Of a stretch of 64,000 nt of DNA, positions 50,780-58,504 are shown piece by piece. Origin of the DNA: Chloroflexota bacterium (GTDB lineage: Bacteria > Chloroflexota > Dehalococcoidia > Bin125). The notes under the pieces are model-generated. The model was not told where the DNA came from and did no database searches. It saw nothing but the letters and a program-made list of their open reading frames with translations. Within the stretch, counting starts at the first letter, position 1; the number at the start of each line of letters is the position of its first letter. Location: contig JAPPFB010000020.1 of assembly GCA_028875225.1 (NCBI GenBank), forward strand, positions 186,001 to 250,000, in the 5' to 3' direction. The position numbers and the translations under genes were made by a program.

Positions 50780-51415
50780 ATGACGACCGCGACCAAGGAC
50801 TCCGTGGTAACCCCGGAACGTTTCAAGTCGGGGATGACCTGGAACCAGTACCTGGCATTCATCAATTCGGAGGAGAACTTCCAGCGACCGACACCGGGCG
50901 GAGACCCCCGCGGTGACGCCAACGTGGAGCGGTTTGTTCGCAACATGGGCGCCTGGCAGATTTCCGAGGAGGGGCGCGAGGCGCTGCAGTCGCTGCCCCG
51001 TCTGAAGATGCTGGTCCTGGGCGAGGACTGGTGTCCAGACGTCTATCGCGGACTGCCGGTGCTGGCCGAGATCGCCGCGACCGCCGGCTGGGAGATTCGC
51101 ATCTTCGCTCGGGACGAGAACAACGACATCATGTCGGAGTTCCTCAAGGACGGCCTGCACGAGTCGATCCCGACCGCGGTGATGTACACGCTCGACCATG
51201 AGTACGTGGGTCACTGGATTGAGCGGCCTGCGGTGGCGAACGAGCACATGGCCAACATGCAGAAGCTGTTCAGCCGCAAAGAGGGCGAGTCGGAAGACGA
51301 GATGCGCGCGCGAATCCGCCAGGGTTACCGCGACCTGCAGTCGTCGGATGAGTGGGCCTCGTGGCGCGACGAGACGGTCAACGAGATCGTTGAGTTGGTG
51401 CGCTCAAACACGTAG
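50780..51415 (+). CDS. Thioredoxin-like family protein
   Basis: 211 residues from ATG 50780 with GAAGGAG 7-13 bp upstream. LKMLVLGEDWCPDVYRGLPVLAEIAATAG holds a WCPDV active site with a single cysteine instead of CxxC, as in the thioredoxin_9/monothiol-like group. A long N-terminal helical part (MTWNQYLAFINSEENFQRPT) and a C-terminal one (EMRARIRQGYRDLQ) flank it. It could reduce disulfides or mixed thiols in the cytoplasm, or act as a binding protein. No membrane segment. Confidence 0.78.
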   Translation: MTTATKDSVVTPERFKSGMTWNQYLAFINSEENFQRPTPGGDPRGDANVERFVRNMGAWQISEEGREALQSLPRLKMLVLGEDWCPDVYRGLPVLAEIAATAGWEIRIFARDENNDIMSEFLKDGLHESIPTAVMYTLDHEYVGHWIERPAVANEHMANMQKLFSRKEGESEDEMRARIRQGYRDLQSSDEWASWRDETVNEIVELVRSNT

Positions 51416-51440
51416 CGCTTGCCTGGTGGGAGTGACAGGG

Positions 51441-51473
51441 CCCTCACCCTGGCTCTCCCGCAAGGAGCGGGCT
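51441..51473. repeat. Dispersed CCCTCACCCTGGCTCTCCC repeat
   Basis: CCCTCACCCTGGCTCTCCCGCAAGGAGCGGG: a variant of the 42537 element with a weaker hairpin, between two genes that converge. Confidence 0.55.
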
Positions 51474-51486
51474 GGATCGTGGTTCG

Positions 51487-52152
51487 TTAGTCGCCAACTG
51501 TTCCGCCGAACGGGCTGTCGGGCGGCTGTGGCGGCTCGTCTTCCTCTGCTGTCATCGGCGCGCCCTGCTCAATCGCACGCATCGCTCGCCAGGTGATGAA
51601 CCAGCGCTGCAACGCGGTCAGATTGGTGAGCACGGCGAGCAGCCAGAGCATCGGCACGATCTGCGACGAGAGCAGACCGATCGCCATGATCAGAACGCGC
51701 TCGAGCCGGGTTCCGAGGCCGGTGCGGATGCTGACTCCGAACTCGCCCGCCTTCGAGCGGGTGTAGCTGACCATCATGCTGCCGAACAGTGAAACGGCGA
51801 TCAGCACGATGGCGGTGCGGTCGAAGCGCTCAGCGGCGCTCATCCAGATCAGGAGTCCGAAGAGCAGCGCGAAGTCGGCGAGCCGATCCGAGACGGCGTC
51901 GAAGACCGCTCCCCAGTCCGAAGCTCGGTCGGTCGCCCGGGCGACGGCGCCATCGAGCAGATCGAAGAGGGCGGCGGCCAACATGACCACTCCGGCCTGC
52001 CAAAACATGCCGTGCGCGGCCAGCGCTGCCGCTCCGCCCATCCCAAGGAGACCGATCAGCGTCAGTGAGTTGGGCGTCAACCCGGTGCGAGCGACCGCCC
52101 GACCGAGCCGCTCGGAAATGTCGCTTGAGACCGAGTGGGGGAGGAGAGACAC
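51487..52152 (-). CDS. CDP-alcohol phosphatidyltransferase (PI-phosphate synthase-like)
   Basis: 221 residues. The family signature is exact: DLLDGAVARATDRASDWG followed by AVFDAVSD, that is D-x2-D-G-x2-A-R-x8-G-x3-D-x3-D. About five further hydrophobic segments make a membrane enzyme. It moves a phosphatidyl group from CDP-diacylglycerol to an alcohol. Beside an inositol-3-phosphate synthase, a PimA-like mannosyltransferase and PatA-like acyltransferases, inositol 1-phosphate is the likely acceptor, as in the mycobacterial enzyme; glycerol 3-phosphate is the alternative. It is last in the leftward group starting at 54150. Confidence 0.88.
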   Translation of the reverse strand: MSLLPHSVSSDISERLGRAVARTGLTPNSLTLIGLLGMGGAAALAAHGMFWQAGVVMLAAALFDLLDGAVARATDRASDWGAVFDAVSDRLADFALLFGLLIWMSAAERFDRTAIVLIAVSLFGSMMVSYTRSKAGEFGVSIRTGLGTRLERVLIMAIGLLSSQIVPMLWLLAVLTNLTALQRWFITWRAMRAIEQGAPMTAEEDEPPQPPDSPFGGTVGD

Positions 52153-52218
52153 GCAGTTCCCCGAGTGAACTCGCCCGCAGTGAACTCACTCTACACAGGG
52201 AGTCGGGGCAGAACAGCG

Positions 52219-53118
52219 TCAGTCGTAAAACAACCGTTTCCCGATAAAGAAGAGGAAGATGACGCCCGGGATGGTCACCGCGATGATCAGGACCTGATTG
52301 ATGTTGAGGTTCTCATAGAAGGGCGGATTCTGGGATTCGATGTAGGGCCAGTTGAGCAGGAGGGCGCGCTCGGCATTCTCGGTGAACTCTGCGATCAGTT
52401 TTTCTTCGGGTATCCCGTAGACCTGCTCGATTGCGTCGTAGAAGGGGACACCGGACGCCACCGTCTGGAACAGTTCAGCGAGAGCGTCGGGTCCCCAGTC
52501 CTGAATGAACCAGGCGAGCATACCGCCGGCCTGGCCGAAATACTTGGCCTGGAATTGCCAGGTTGTGGGGACGACCTCGAGCTGTTCGACGCTGTAGTAC
52601 TCCTCGTGGTCGAAGATGGTGACCGAGCCAGCACGGCGCAGGAAGAAGCCGGGCATGGGGCCGGCCGACCAGAGCCCCATCGCCGAGCGCATCCAGATCG
52701 GAACCTCAGCGGCATACTGACCGGTCGCCGCATCGATGAGCGCGTTGGTGACCGCGTTGCGTACGTCGCCGGAGGAGTTGCGTAAGACATGCCGGATATC
52801 AGCGTGTTCGCCGATACCGGGCGGCAGGGCAGCAGGATCGGGTGGGTCCGCACCCGGAGGCCAGACGACGACCGCCAGTGGTCGATCGACGTCAACGTCG
52901 ATCAGATCGCTCACGAGGTCGTAGGCGCCCTGAGCGTGGTCCGCGAGGTCGTCAGCGCGCAACTGTCCCTGAGAATGCCAGAGGGAGAGCTCCTCTCGCT
53001 CGGCGAGCGCCCACTCGAGTTGCTGAGCCTGCGTGCGAGCAGAGTCGACCGTGAGCAACAGCGCGAGCGCAAACAGAGCCGTCAAGGCGAGGATCGAAGC
53101 CAGGCGGATACGCTTCAC
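52219..53118 (-). CDS. Exported peptidase-MA-like protein lacking the zinc motif
   Basis: 299 residues with an N-terminal membrane segment (RLASILALTALFALALLLTV) and a C-terminal one (LIIAVTIPGVIFLFFIGKRL). The middle follows peptidase MA-like proteins, including DHAQGAYDLVSDLIDVDVDR and the closing segment MLAWFIQDWGPDALAELFQT, then VASGVPFYDAIEQVYGIPEE. The HExxH zinc site of gluzincin peptidases is absent throughout, so it is probably not an active peptidase. It lies between the CDP-alcohol transferase and the glycosyltransferase on the same strand; a helper or cell-envelope role is inferred. Confidence 0.7.
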   Translation of the reverse strand: MKRIRLASILALTALFALALLLTVDSARTQAQQLEWALAEREELSLWHSQGQLRADDLADHAQGAYDLVSDLIDVDVDRPLAVVVWPPGADPPDPAALPPGIGEHADIRHVLRNSSGDVRNAVTNALIDAATGQYAAEVPIWMRSAMGLWSAGPMPGFFLRRAGSVTIFDHEEYYSVEQLEVVPTTWQFQAKYFGQAGGMLAWFIQDWGPDALAELFQTVASGVPFYDAIEQVYGIPEEKLIAEFTENAERALLLNWPYIESQNPPFYENLNINQVLIIAVTIPGVIFLFFIGKRLFYD

Positions 53119-53136
53119 CGGCTCAGCGTACGCGCA

Positions 53137-54150
53137 CTATAGGGAGCGATACAGGGCCAGGTGTTGTTCAGCGATCAACCTGGCGTCGAACCGCTCGGCA
53201 GCAGCGCGGCCTGCGTCGGACAGCCTTGAACGCAGGTGGTGGTCGCCCAGCAATCGTGCGAGGTTCTCAGCAAACGCCAACGCATCGCCGGGCCGGGACA
53301 GCAGGGCGGCTCGACCGCCGTCGGCAGCGATGCGGTAGCCGTCGATATCGCTGGCGGCGACGGGCACGCCGGCGGCCATGGCCTCTACCAGTACGAGGCC
53401 CAGCGCTTCACCGCCGATCGCCGGAAACGCGGCGCAGGCGGCCGTGGACAAGAGGTCGGGCACCTGTTCGTGCGGTACCGGTCCGAGGAGAGTGGTCCGC
53501 GACCCGGCGGCGCGGCGCGTTTCGTCCGAGACGGGACCGGCCACAATCAGCCGGGCGCTCGGTAACAGCTCGATTGCCTCGAGCAGCACGGCCAGCCCTT
53601 TGCGCGGTTCGTCTCTACCGACAAACAGGATGGCTTCCGGCTCCGGATCGCGCCGAACGGCGCGGAACGAGTCCAGTTCCAGGCAGGGATAGATCACCTG
53701 AGCGGCATCGCCAATGGCCGGCGCTGCGATCTGTTTTGCGACATCGCTGGCGCAGATCCAGGCGTCGGCTCGACTGAGGAGCCAGCGAGGGAGCGGGTCG
53801 AGCCAGCGATAGCACCTGTTCGCCACCGTCTCGGCCGAATGAAGCGTGACGACGGTCGACGCTGGGCCAGGATGCAAGAGCGACAACGGACCGAGCAAGG
53901 GCAGCATGGGTTCCTGAATGTGCAGCACGTCGTGGGGATTTCGAAGCGCCTTGCGAAGCTCAAGCAGGTCGAGCGGGTGAAGCGCGATGTCGGCGCGTGT
54001 GCCGCCCATAGCCACTCTGAAGGGTCGGGAAGGGGCGAAGATCCGCGATTCGTGTCCTAACTCGTTGAGGGCCCGGGACAGGGCCAGGGTGTGCGTCTGC
54101 ACTCCGCCGGGTTGGCGCAAGTCGTAGGGCAGAACGTGGAGGATTCGCAT
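53137..54150 (-). CDS. PimA-like GT4 glycosyltransferase
   Basis: 337 residues. HVLPYDLRQPGGVQTHTLAL is the N-terminal block that in mycobacterial PimA reads PYSxxxPGGVQ and binds the phosphatidylinositol head group. EAILFVGRDEPRKGLAVLLEA and GGEALGLVLVEAMAAGVPVA form the GDP-sugar half with the E-x7-E motif of GT-B enzymes. It likely adds mannose to phosphatidylinositol, but other GT4 acceptors cannot be excluded. It lies 18 bp upstream of the MA-like gene. A 588-bp gap with repeats precedes it. Confidence 0.85.
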   Translation of the reverse strand: MRILHVLPYDLRQPGGVQTHTLALSRALNELGHESRIFAPSRPFRVAMGGTRADIALHPLDLLELRKALRNPHDVLHIQEPMLPLLGPLSLLHPGPASTVVTLHSAETVANRCYRWLDPLPRWLLSRADAWICASDVAKQIAAPAIGDAAQVIYPCLELDSFRAVRRDPEPEAILFVGRDEPRKGLAVLLEAIELLPSARLIVAGPVSDETRRAAGSRTTLLGPVPHEQVPDLLSTAACAAFPAIGGEALGLVLVEAMAAGVPVAASDIDGYRIAADGGRAALLSRPGDALAFAENLARLLGDHHLRSRLSDAGRAAAERFDARLIAEQHLALYRSL

Positions 54151-54231
54151 GCCGCTCAGGGTCCGATCATGGCGTTCGGCGCCGTTGATCGAGCCACTGA
54201 GAATATCGGCGTTTCAGGTCTTCAGAGGACA

Positions 54232-54367
54232 ATTTTTTCGGCGGCCTTCAGGAGCTGATCACCAGTGTTTTGCCGGAGATCGTGATTCGGTTCTTTCAGG
54301 TTTTTTCAGGTTTCTTCAGGTCGTTCTGTTCGGATCTGTTCGGTAGTGTTCGGTACCGGATGACGCC
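54232..54367. repeat. Copy 1 of a 136-bp element with decamer-phased arrays
   Basis: Starts with a T-run, shares CCAGTGTTTTG with copy 2, then carries three 10-bp units ending CAGG (54291-54320: TTCTTTCAGG, TTTTTTCAGG, TTTCTTCAGG), TCG, and three 10-bp units ending GTTCGG (54324-54353: TTCTGTTCGG, ATCTGTTCGG, TAGTGTTCGG), then TACCGGATGACGCC. Aligns with copy 2 with no gaps at a 200-bp offset. Confidence 0.75.
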
Positions 54368-54431
54368 TGTCGAGGTTGGAGCGGAGGCGCAGCGCCGGCG
54401 AGGGTAGCGGCATGTTCGGTGTCCCTGAAGC

Positions 54432-54567
54432 ATTTTTCTTGCGTTACTCCGGGACTAATCCCCAGTGTTTTGTTGGACATTGCGGTTCAACTCTTTCCGG
54501 CGCTTTCAGGACCTTTCAGGTCGTTCTGTTCGGCTCTGTTCGGTTGTGTTCGGCACCGGATGACGCC
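54432..54567. repeat. Copy 2 of the 136-bp element
   Basis: Same layout as copy 1: CTCTTTCCGG, CGCTTTCAGG, ACCTTTCAGG (54491-54520), TCG, TTCTGTTCGG, CTCTGTTCGG, TTGTGTTCGG (54524-54553), CACCGGATGACGCC. The decamer block and the tail are the best-kept part; the first 50 bp differ more. Confidence 0.75.
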
Positions 54568-54738
54568 GTTCAGTGAGTGAGCGAACGTTGGGCGACGCGC
54601 AACGCTGCGCCTGGGCTCGTCTGCGGCGCCCTTTGTACGGCTTGTTGTCATTCACATACGCGGTGCACATACGTTCTGATCATACGCCACTCAGTGGAAG
54701 TCGGCCGACGAAGTCGTGTGAAACGTCCCGCAGAGCGC

Positions 54739-55494
54739 TCAGCTCCTGAGGCGTCGCAGCATTGCCTTCGGCGTGGCGCTGATGCCTCGCCACTGTTGGC
54801 GGAGCAGTCGGCCCGCTCCAATGCTGCGCAAGCGTGGGTAGTCACCGAGTTCGCCCACCGTTGTTCCTGCGTCCAACGCGGAACGCAAGGCATCCTGACC
54901 GCTTCCAGTGAACACGGTCACCGAGGATCCGACCTGCTCATGGAAGTGCGCGTCCGAGCCGCCGGTGGTCACCAGGCCCCATCTCCGATTGGCTTCGATG
55001 ACTCGATCTCGCCGCCACCTGGCTGAGGGAATCGGGTTCGCGGTCTCGATGCCGAGGATTGGCGGTTGGTCGCCGCTGCGTTCCGGAACGAGGTCGCGGA
55101 CGAGCCGATCGATGTCGCCGATGTTGAGCGCGATCGGCATGACGGCACACGGGTGGGCAATGATCGCCACGCCGCCCTGGTTCCAGATTGCCTCGACCGT
55201 TGCGGCGGCGCTGCGAAAGAACGGGACAGGATCCTCGATCCAGAGCGCGAGGATGTGTCCTTGCCTGCTGGTGACCTCGCTGCCGATGATCACCTCGACC
55301 GGATGATTGGCTCGAGCCGCCGTCTCGCGCGCGATGTGCGCTCCTCGTGTCTGGTCGTGGTCGGTGACGGCGATGATGTCGACGCCGCGCCGGTGCGCCG
55401 CGTCGAGGATTGTCAGCGCGTCGTCCATGCCGTCCGATTCCTCGGTATGAATCTGCAGGTCGGCGCGACCGACGGTCTGATTTGAATTGGTCAT
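54739..55494 (-). CDS. PHP-domain phosphoesterase
   Basis: 251 residues from ATG 55494, in an ATGA overlap with the upstream acyltransferase. ADLQIHTEESDGM is the first PHP motif (one His of the usual HxH is Gln, as often in this subgroup), IIAVTDHDQTRGAH the second, VIIGSEVTSR the third, IIAHP the fourth and TTGGSDAHF the last. The metal site looks nearly complete. It could dephosphorylate a small phosphate. In this cluster a phosphatidylinositol phosphate or inositol phosphate substrate is an attractive guess only. Confidence 0.82.
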   Translation of the reverse strand: MTNSNQTVGRADLQIHTEESDGMDDALTILDAAHRRGVDIIAVTDHDQTRGAHIARETAARANHPVEVIIGSEVTSRQGHILALWIEDPVPFFRSAAATVEAIWNQGGVAIIAHPCAVMPIALNIGDIDRLVRDLVPERSGDQPPILGIETANPIPSARWRRDRVIEANRRWGLVTTGGSDAHFHEQVGSSVTVFTGSGQDALRSALDAGTTVGELGDYPRLRSIGAGRLLRQQWRGISATPKAMLRRLRS

Positions 55495-56423
55495 GTCCGG
55501 ACCTCGGCAGGCTGATCGCGGGGATGGAGATCGTCCCATGGCGTGTCGCGGCAGGGCGCCCAGGGCGACTCGTCGACGCGCCAGAGATGGGCGTGCTCCT
55601 CGATGATCGGTTCAAAGAGCCGGGCCAGATTGGCCGTGTTGGTGCGAGTGTCAAGGGCTCGGTTGCCCTTGAGCAGCAGGTCCAGTGGCGGCAGAAATGT
55701 GACATCGAACTGCAGGCGGTCGTGGCCCGGTCGGCGGACAGCGTAGAGAGGCAATACGTCGGCCTCTGCGCGAATCGCCAGATCAATGGCGCCAACCGGA
55801 AATCTCGCCTGGCGTCCGAAGAAGGGCACGCAAGCACCGCCGCCCTGTCGGTCGCGGTCCCAGAGGATGCAGGCCACGCCGCCCGTTCGCAGCGTCCGCA
55901 AGGCCGAGGCGATTCCCGTTTGCGTCGCGGTGAGGAAGTCAATGCCGATCGCCGCACGGGTCGCGTTGACGGCCTTGAGATGACCTGGGTCCTCCAGACG
56001 CTCGACCAGCGCCACGGCCGGGATATCGAGCGCGGCCAGGGCCTTGACCGCAACCTCGGGATTGGAGACGTGGGCCGTCGTCAACACGACGCCTCTGCCG
56101 GATCGATGTGCGTCGAGCAGGTGGTCGAGTCCGGTGACGTGCAGGTGGTTGTCGAGGACCTTCTGAGGTGAGATGGAAGGCAGGAGGGCGAGGTCGACGT
56201 AGTAGCGGGCGGTCTCGGCGATGACCTCAGCGGTGTCGCGGTTGAGCTGGGCCGGAGTGTGCTCCGGGTGAATGCGCTGCATGTTGTTGCGGATGCGAAT
56301 GCGTCGGCGTTCGAGGAGGGGCAGGGCGAGGACCGCCGCGGTCTCGGCGATGGCGTAGAGCCACCCCCGCGGCAGGAATCGGGCGAGCCAGGACAGGAGG
56401 GTCAGGGCATATGCGGTGGGCAT
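55491..56423 (-). CDS. LpxL/PatA-like lysophospholipid acyltransferase
   Basis: 310 residues from ATG 56423. The family H-x4-D/E motif is present as TTAHVSNPEVA (H-x4-E), with a second block CILWDRDRQGGGACVPFFGR and a third AIDLAIRAEADVLPLYAVRR. An N-terminal membrane-contact helix leads in. Such enzymes add a fatty acyl chain to lipid A or, in mycobacteria (PatA), to the mannose of PIM. Next to a PimA-like enzyme the second is the better reading. Its stop is coupled to the PHP gene. Confidence 0.85.
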   Translation of the reverse strand: MPTAYALTLLSWLARFLPRGWLYAIAETAAVLALPLLERRRIRIRNNMQRIHPEHTPAQLNRDTAEVIAETARYYVDLALLPSISPQKVLDNHLHVTGLDHLLDAHRSGRGVVLTTAHVSNPEVAVKALAALDIPAVALVERLEDPGHLKAVNATRAAIGIDFLTATQTGIASALRTLRTGGVACILWDRDRQGGGACVPFFGRQARFPVGAIDLAIRAEADVLPLYAVRRPGHDRLQFDVTFLPPLDLLLKGNRALDTRTNTANLARLFEPIIEEHAHLWRVDESPWAPCRDTPWDDLHPRDQPAEVRT

Positions 56424-56483
56424 GCCTCTATGTTCGCATGGAGACAGGGATTCCTCTTCATTGAGGGCACATGTGTTCGTATC

Positions 56484-56492
56484 TGGTAGCAT
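56484..56492 (+). promoter_or_regulatory. Extended -10 TGGTAGCAT before the 56513 gene
   Basis: TG-G-TAGCAT, 20 bp before the GTG start and preceded by the palindrome CACATGTG (56468-56475). The same TG-N-TA form occurs before three other accessory genes of this window. Confidence 0.4.
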
Positions 56493-56512
56493 CCTCACAA
56501 GGGAGAATCAAC

Positions 56513-57115
56513 GTGTCGACCACCGAGCAACTGACAGCAATCGTCGAAAGAGTACGGGAGGCGACGAAGTCGCTGAGCGGTGACGAGTTCCGATTGCGTG
56601 AGATTGCATTCGAGAAGTTGCTCGAGCACGAACTGTCCAACGGAGGTCCTTCGAATGGTGCAGCGACCTTGGCGCCATTGGAAACGCCAGCGGACACTGA
56701 TTCCCTTGATACCAGCTATTCGACTCCGGAGATGCGGGCCGAAGCGGTCGCACGATATTTCGGCATCAGCCAAGAAGACGCCTTCGATTTGTTTGACCTG
56801 AGCAGCGATGAGCCGGTCCTTCAGATCCAATCCAGCAAGCTGGATACCTCAGTGGCCGGAGCAGTTCGGGAGATCGCCCTTTTGGTCTGTGGAGCACGTA
56901 CGGCCCTGGGCATTGAGACTGGCTCGAAGGACATCCGGGAACCGGCAGATCAATACAAGAGATTTGACAGCAACTTCAACAAGCATTTGACCGACTTCGA
57001 TCTCATCGCTGTACGAGGTAAGTCACGATCACCTAATCGTCTCGTGCGAATGCGCGTGATTGGCGCGGAAGCGGCCCGGGCGCTGGCACAGCGGCTGGTT
57101 TCGAATGGCGGCTGA
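56513..57115 (+). CDS. Partner protein of a TIGR02391 HEPN gene, function unknown
   Basis: 200 residues from GTG 56513 with GGGAGA upstream. The N-terminal part is helical (EQLTAIVERVREATKSLSGD, LREIAFEKLLEHELSNGG); residues 65-105 contain MRAEAVARYFGISQEDAFDL, which may be a helix-turn-helix. The rest has VAGAVREIALLVCGARTALG and a basic end. It overlaps the HEPN gene by 11 bp. Lower GC than the flanking lipid genes suggests transfer. Likely an antitoxin, sensor or DNA-binding partner; no family recognised. Confidence 0.6.
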   Translation: MSTTEQLTAIVERVREATKSLSGDEFRLREIAFEKLLEHELSNGGPSNGAATLAPLETPADTDSLDTSYSTPEMRAEAVARYFGISQEDAFDLFDLSSDEPVLQIQSSKLDTSVAGAVREIALLVCGARTALGIETGSKDIREPADQYKRFDSNFNKHLTDFDLIAVRGKSRSPNRLVRMRVIGAEAARALAQRLVSNGG

Positions 57116-57578
57116 CCTAACCGAGTCGGCACAGATCACAAGGTTCGAAGGGTTCCACCCTGAAGTGGCGATCGCACGCGAGTTATTTGCCGGCGGCCAC
57201 CTGCAGGAAGCAGTTCGGAAGGCAGCAGAGCGATTCATCAATCGAGTCGCGCAAGAGGCTGAACGTGAGGACCTGCACGGCGCGAGCCTCATGAATCACG
57301 CGTTTTCTGCTGAACAGCCGGTACTTGTGTTTAGCGAGAGTCGACTCACCCCGACTGAACAGAGCTTTCACAACGGCTTTCGTTTCCTCGCCGTCGGTCT
57401 GACCGAGGCGATACGAAACGTCTACACCCACGAAGACAAGGTTGACGTCGATGAGATCGAGGCTCTGGAATGGATCGGGTTCATCAGCGCGATGCATAGG
57501 CGGCTCGACCGCGCTGAGCAGGTGGCTGACTCGTTGGAGTCGGTAACGCACAGCGAAGGAGACCGCGAGACTGATTGA
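57105..57578 (+). CDS. TIGR02391-family HEPN-domain protein
   Basis: 157 residues from ATG 57105. FHPEVAIARELFAGGHLQEAVRKA, SLMNHAFSAEQPVLVFSES and FRFLAVGLTEAIRNVYTHE are the family core. The closing R-N-V-Y-T-H fits the RX4-6H motif of HEPN ribonucleases. Families like this act as abortive-infection effectors or toxins beside a partner gene. It lies between two acyltransferase genes of the lipid cluster but on the opposite strand and of lower GC, so it looks like an insert. Confidence 0.85.
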   Translation: MAADLTESAQITRFEGFHPEVAIARELFAGGHLQEAVRKAAERFINRVAQEAEREDLHGASLMNHAFSAEQPVLVFSESRLTPTEQSFHNGFRFLAVGLTEAIRNVYTHEDKVDVDEIEALEWIGFISAMHRRLDRAEQVADSLESVTHSEGDRETD

Positions 57579-57582
57579 GGGG

Positions 57583-58428
57583 TCATTGCATCAACCTCCG
57601 GAACTGGTACCACTGATCAGGTGCTGAGTTGAGCGGGGACTCGAAGGCGGAGAGCAACGGGCCGGCTGGGTTGTGGTCCAGGTCGATGTGGGGCGTGAAG
57701 CGAAGGTCGTGGCCCTGGCGGGTTGCGGCGAGGGGGATGAGTTTGGCGCCGGTCAGCTCGGCGATCCTGTGGATTTCGTTGGGGAGGGCGATTTCCTGGC
57801 CGAAGAGGGTCTCGGTGGTGGTCTGCTCGTTGGGCCTGGGCGGGCGGTCGAAGAGGATGGCGGCGGTTCCGTTGTCATTGAGGTGGTCGATGATCTGGCG
57901 CAAGCCGCGACGGCCACTGGCGGGGGTCATGCCGAGACGCGCTCGTTGATCCTGGATGGCGCGGTTGAGCGCCGGGTGGCCGAGGTCGTCGACGAGGACC
58001 ATCGACGGTCCGATTCGGTCGGTGAACGCGCCACCGAGGATGTCCCAGTTGCCGAAGTGAATGACGGCGAAGAGGACTGGCCGGCGTTGGTACCACTCCT
58101 CGAGCTGCATCCAGTGTTCGGCCCAGACCGGGTCGTGGCCGCCGACGGCCTCGAAGCACTTTGCTGGAGTCAACTCGTCGAGTCGGATCGCGTCGACCAG
58201 GTACTCGCCGTATCGCTGGAATTGGGCTCGGGCGAGGGACGGGGCGTCTCCAGACCAGTTGACGAACGGCAAGAGGAGTTCGGCATTGCGCCGCGCGGCG
58301 TTGCGGCCTCGGGGCCAGCCGAGATAGACGGCGTCCATGAGGCGCCGGGCGGCGGCGTAGGCGGCGGGACGCGGGAGGACTCGGGCGGCCCGTCCGAGGG
58401 TCTGGTAGCCGAGGGCGAGGGGGTGCAT
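57583..58428 (-). CDS. Second LpxL/PatA-like acyltransferase
   Basis: 281 residues. AVIHFGNWDILGG carries the H-x4-D motif, AAILFDRPPRPNEQTTTETLFGQEIALP the second block and IAELTGAKLIPLAATRQGHDL the third. It differs clearly from the first copy (H-x4-D versus H-x4-E, and no close match), so it is an old duplicate or a separate family member with another acceptor. It follows ino1 in transcription order after a 76-bp gap that contains a hairpin repeat. Confidence 0.85.
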   Translation of the reverse strand: MHPLALGYQTLGRAARVLPRPAAYAAARRLMDAVYLGWPRGRNAARRNAELLLPFVNWSGDAPSLARAQFQRYGEYLVDAIRLDELTPAKCFEAVGGHDPVWAEHWMQLEEWYQRRPVLFAVIHFGNWDILGGAFTDRIGPSMVLVDDLGHPALNRAIQDQRARLGMTPASGRRGLRQIIDHLNDNGTAAILFDRPPRPNEQTTTETLFGQEIALPNEIHRIAELTGAKLIPLAATRQGHDLRFTPHIDLDHNPAGPLLSAFESPLNSAPDQWYQFRRLMQ

Positions 58429-58450
58429 GCTGTGCCCAGTTGTGGCGCGG

Positions 58451-58492
58451 GCCCTCTCAGTCGCTTCGCGACAGCTCCTCCAGAGGGGGAGC
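58451..58492. repeat. Dispersed GTCGC/GCGAC + CTCC hairpin repeat
   Basis: CCCTCTCAGTCGCTTCGCGACAG then CTCCTCCAGAGGGGGAGC. Same two-palindrome order as at 18191 and 29555, with GTCGC/GCGAC in place of GTCAC/GTGAC. It sits between ino1 and the acyltransferase gene. Confidence 0.6.
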
Positions 58493-58504
58493 GCCTGGGC
58501 AGAT

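Larger units (their letters stand above)
54151..54738. other. Intergenic region holding two 136-bp repeat copies
   Basis: No firm gene lies in these 588 bp between the PHP and glycosyltransferase genes. The stretch contains two copies of a 136-bp element exactly 200 bp apart (listed below), both with 10-bp-phased repeats. Two short open frames (54149-54346 and 54376-54576) run through the copies in the same codon phase and give similar peptides; the reading is unproven. The remainder to 54738 shows nothing recognisable. Confidence 0.6.

Noticed and set aside
54577-55026. Open frame of 149 codons opposite the PHP gene
   Set aside because: It overlaps a real gene in antisense and lacks a start signal.
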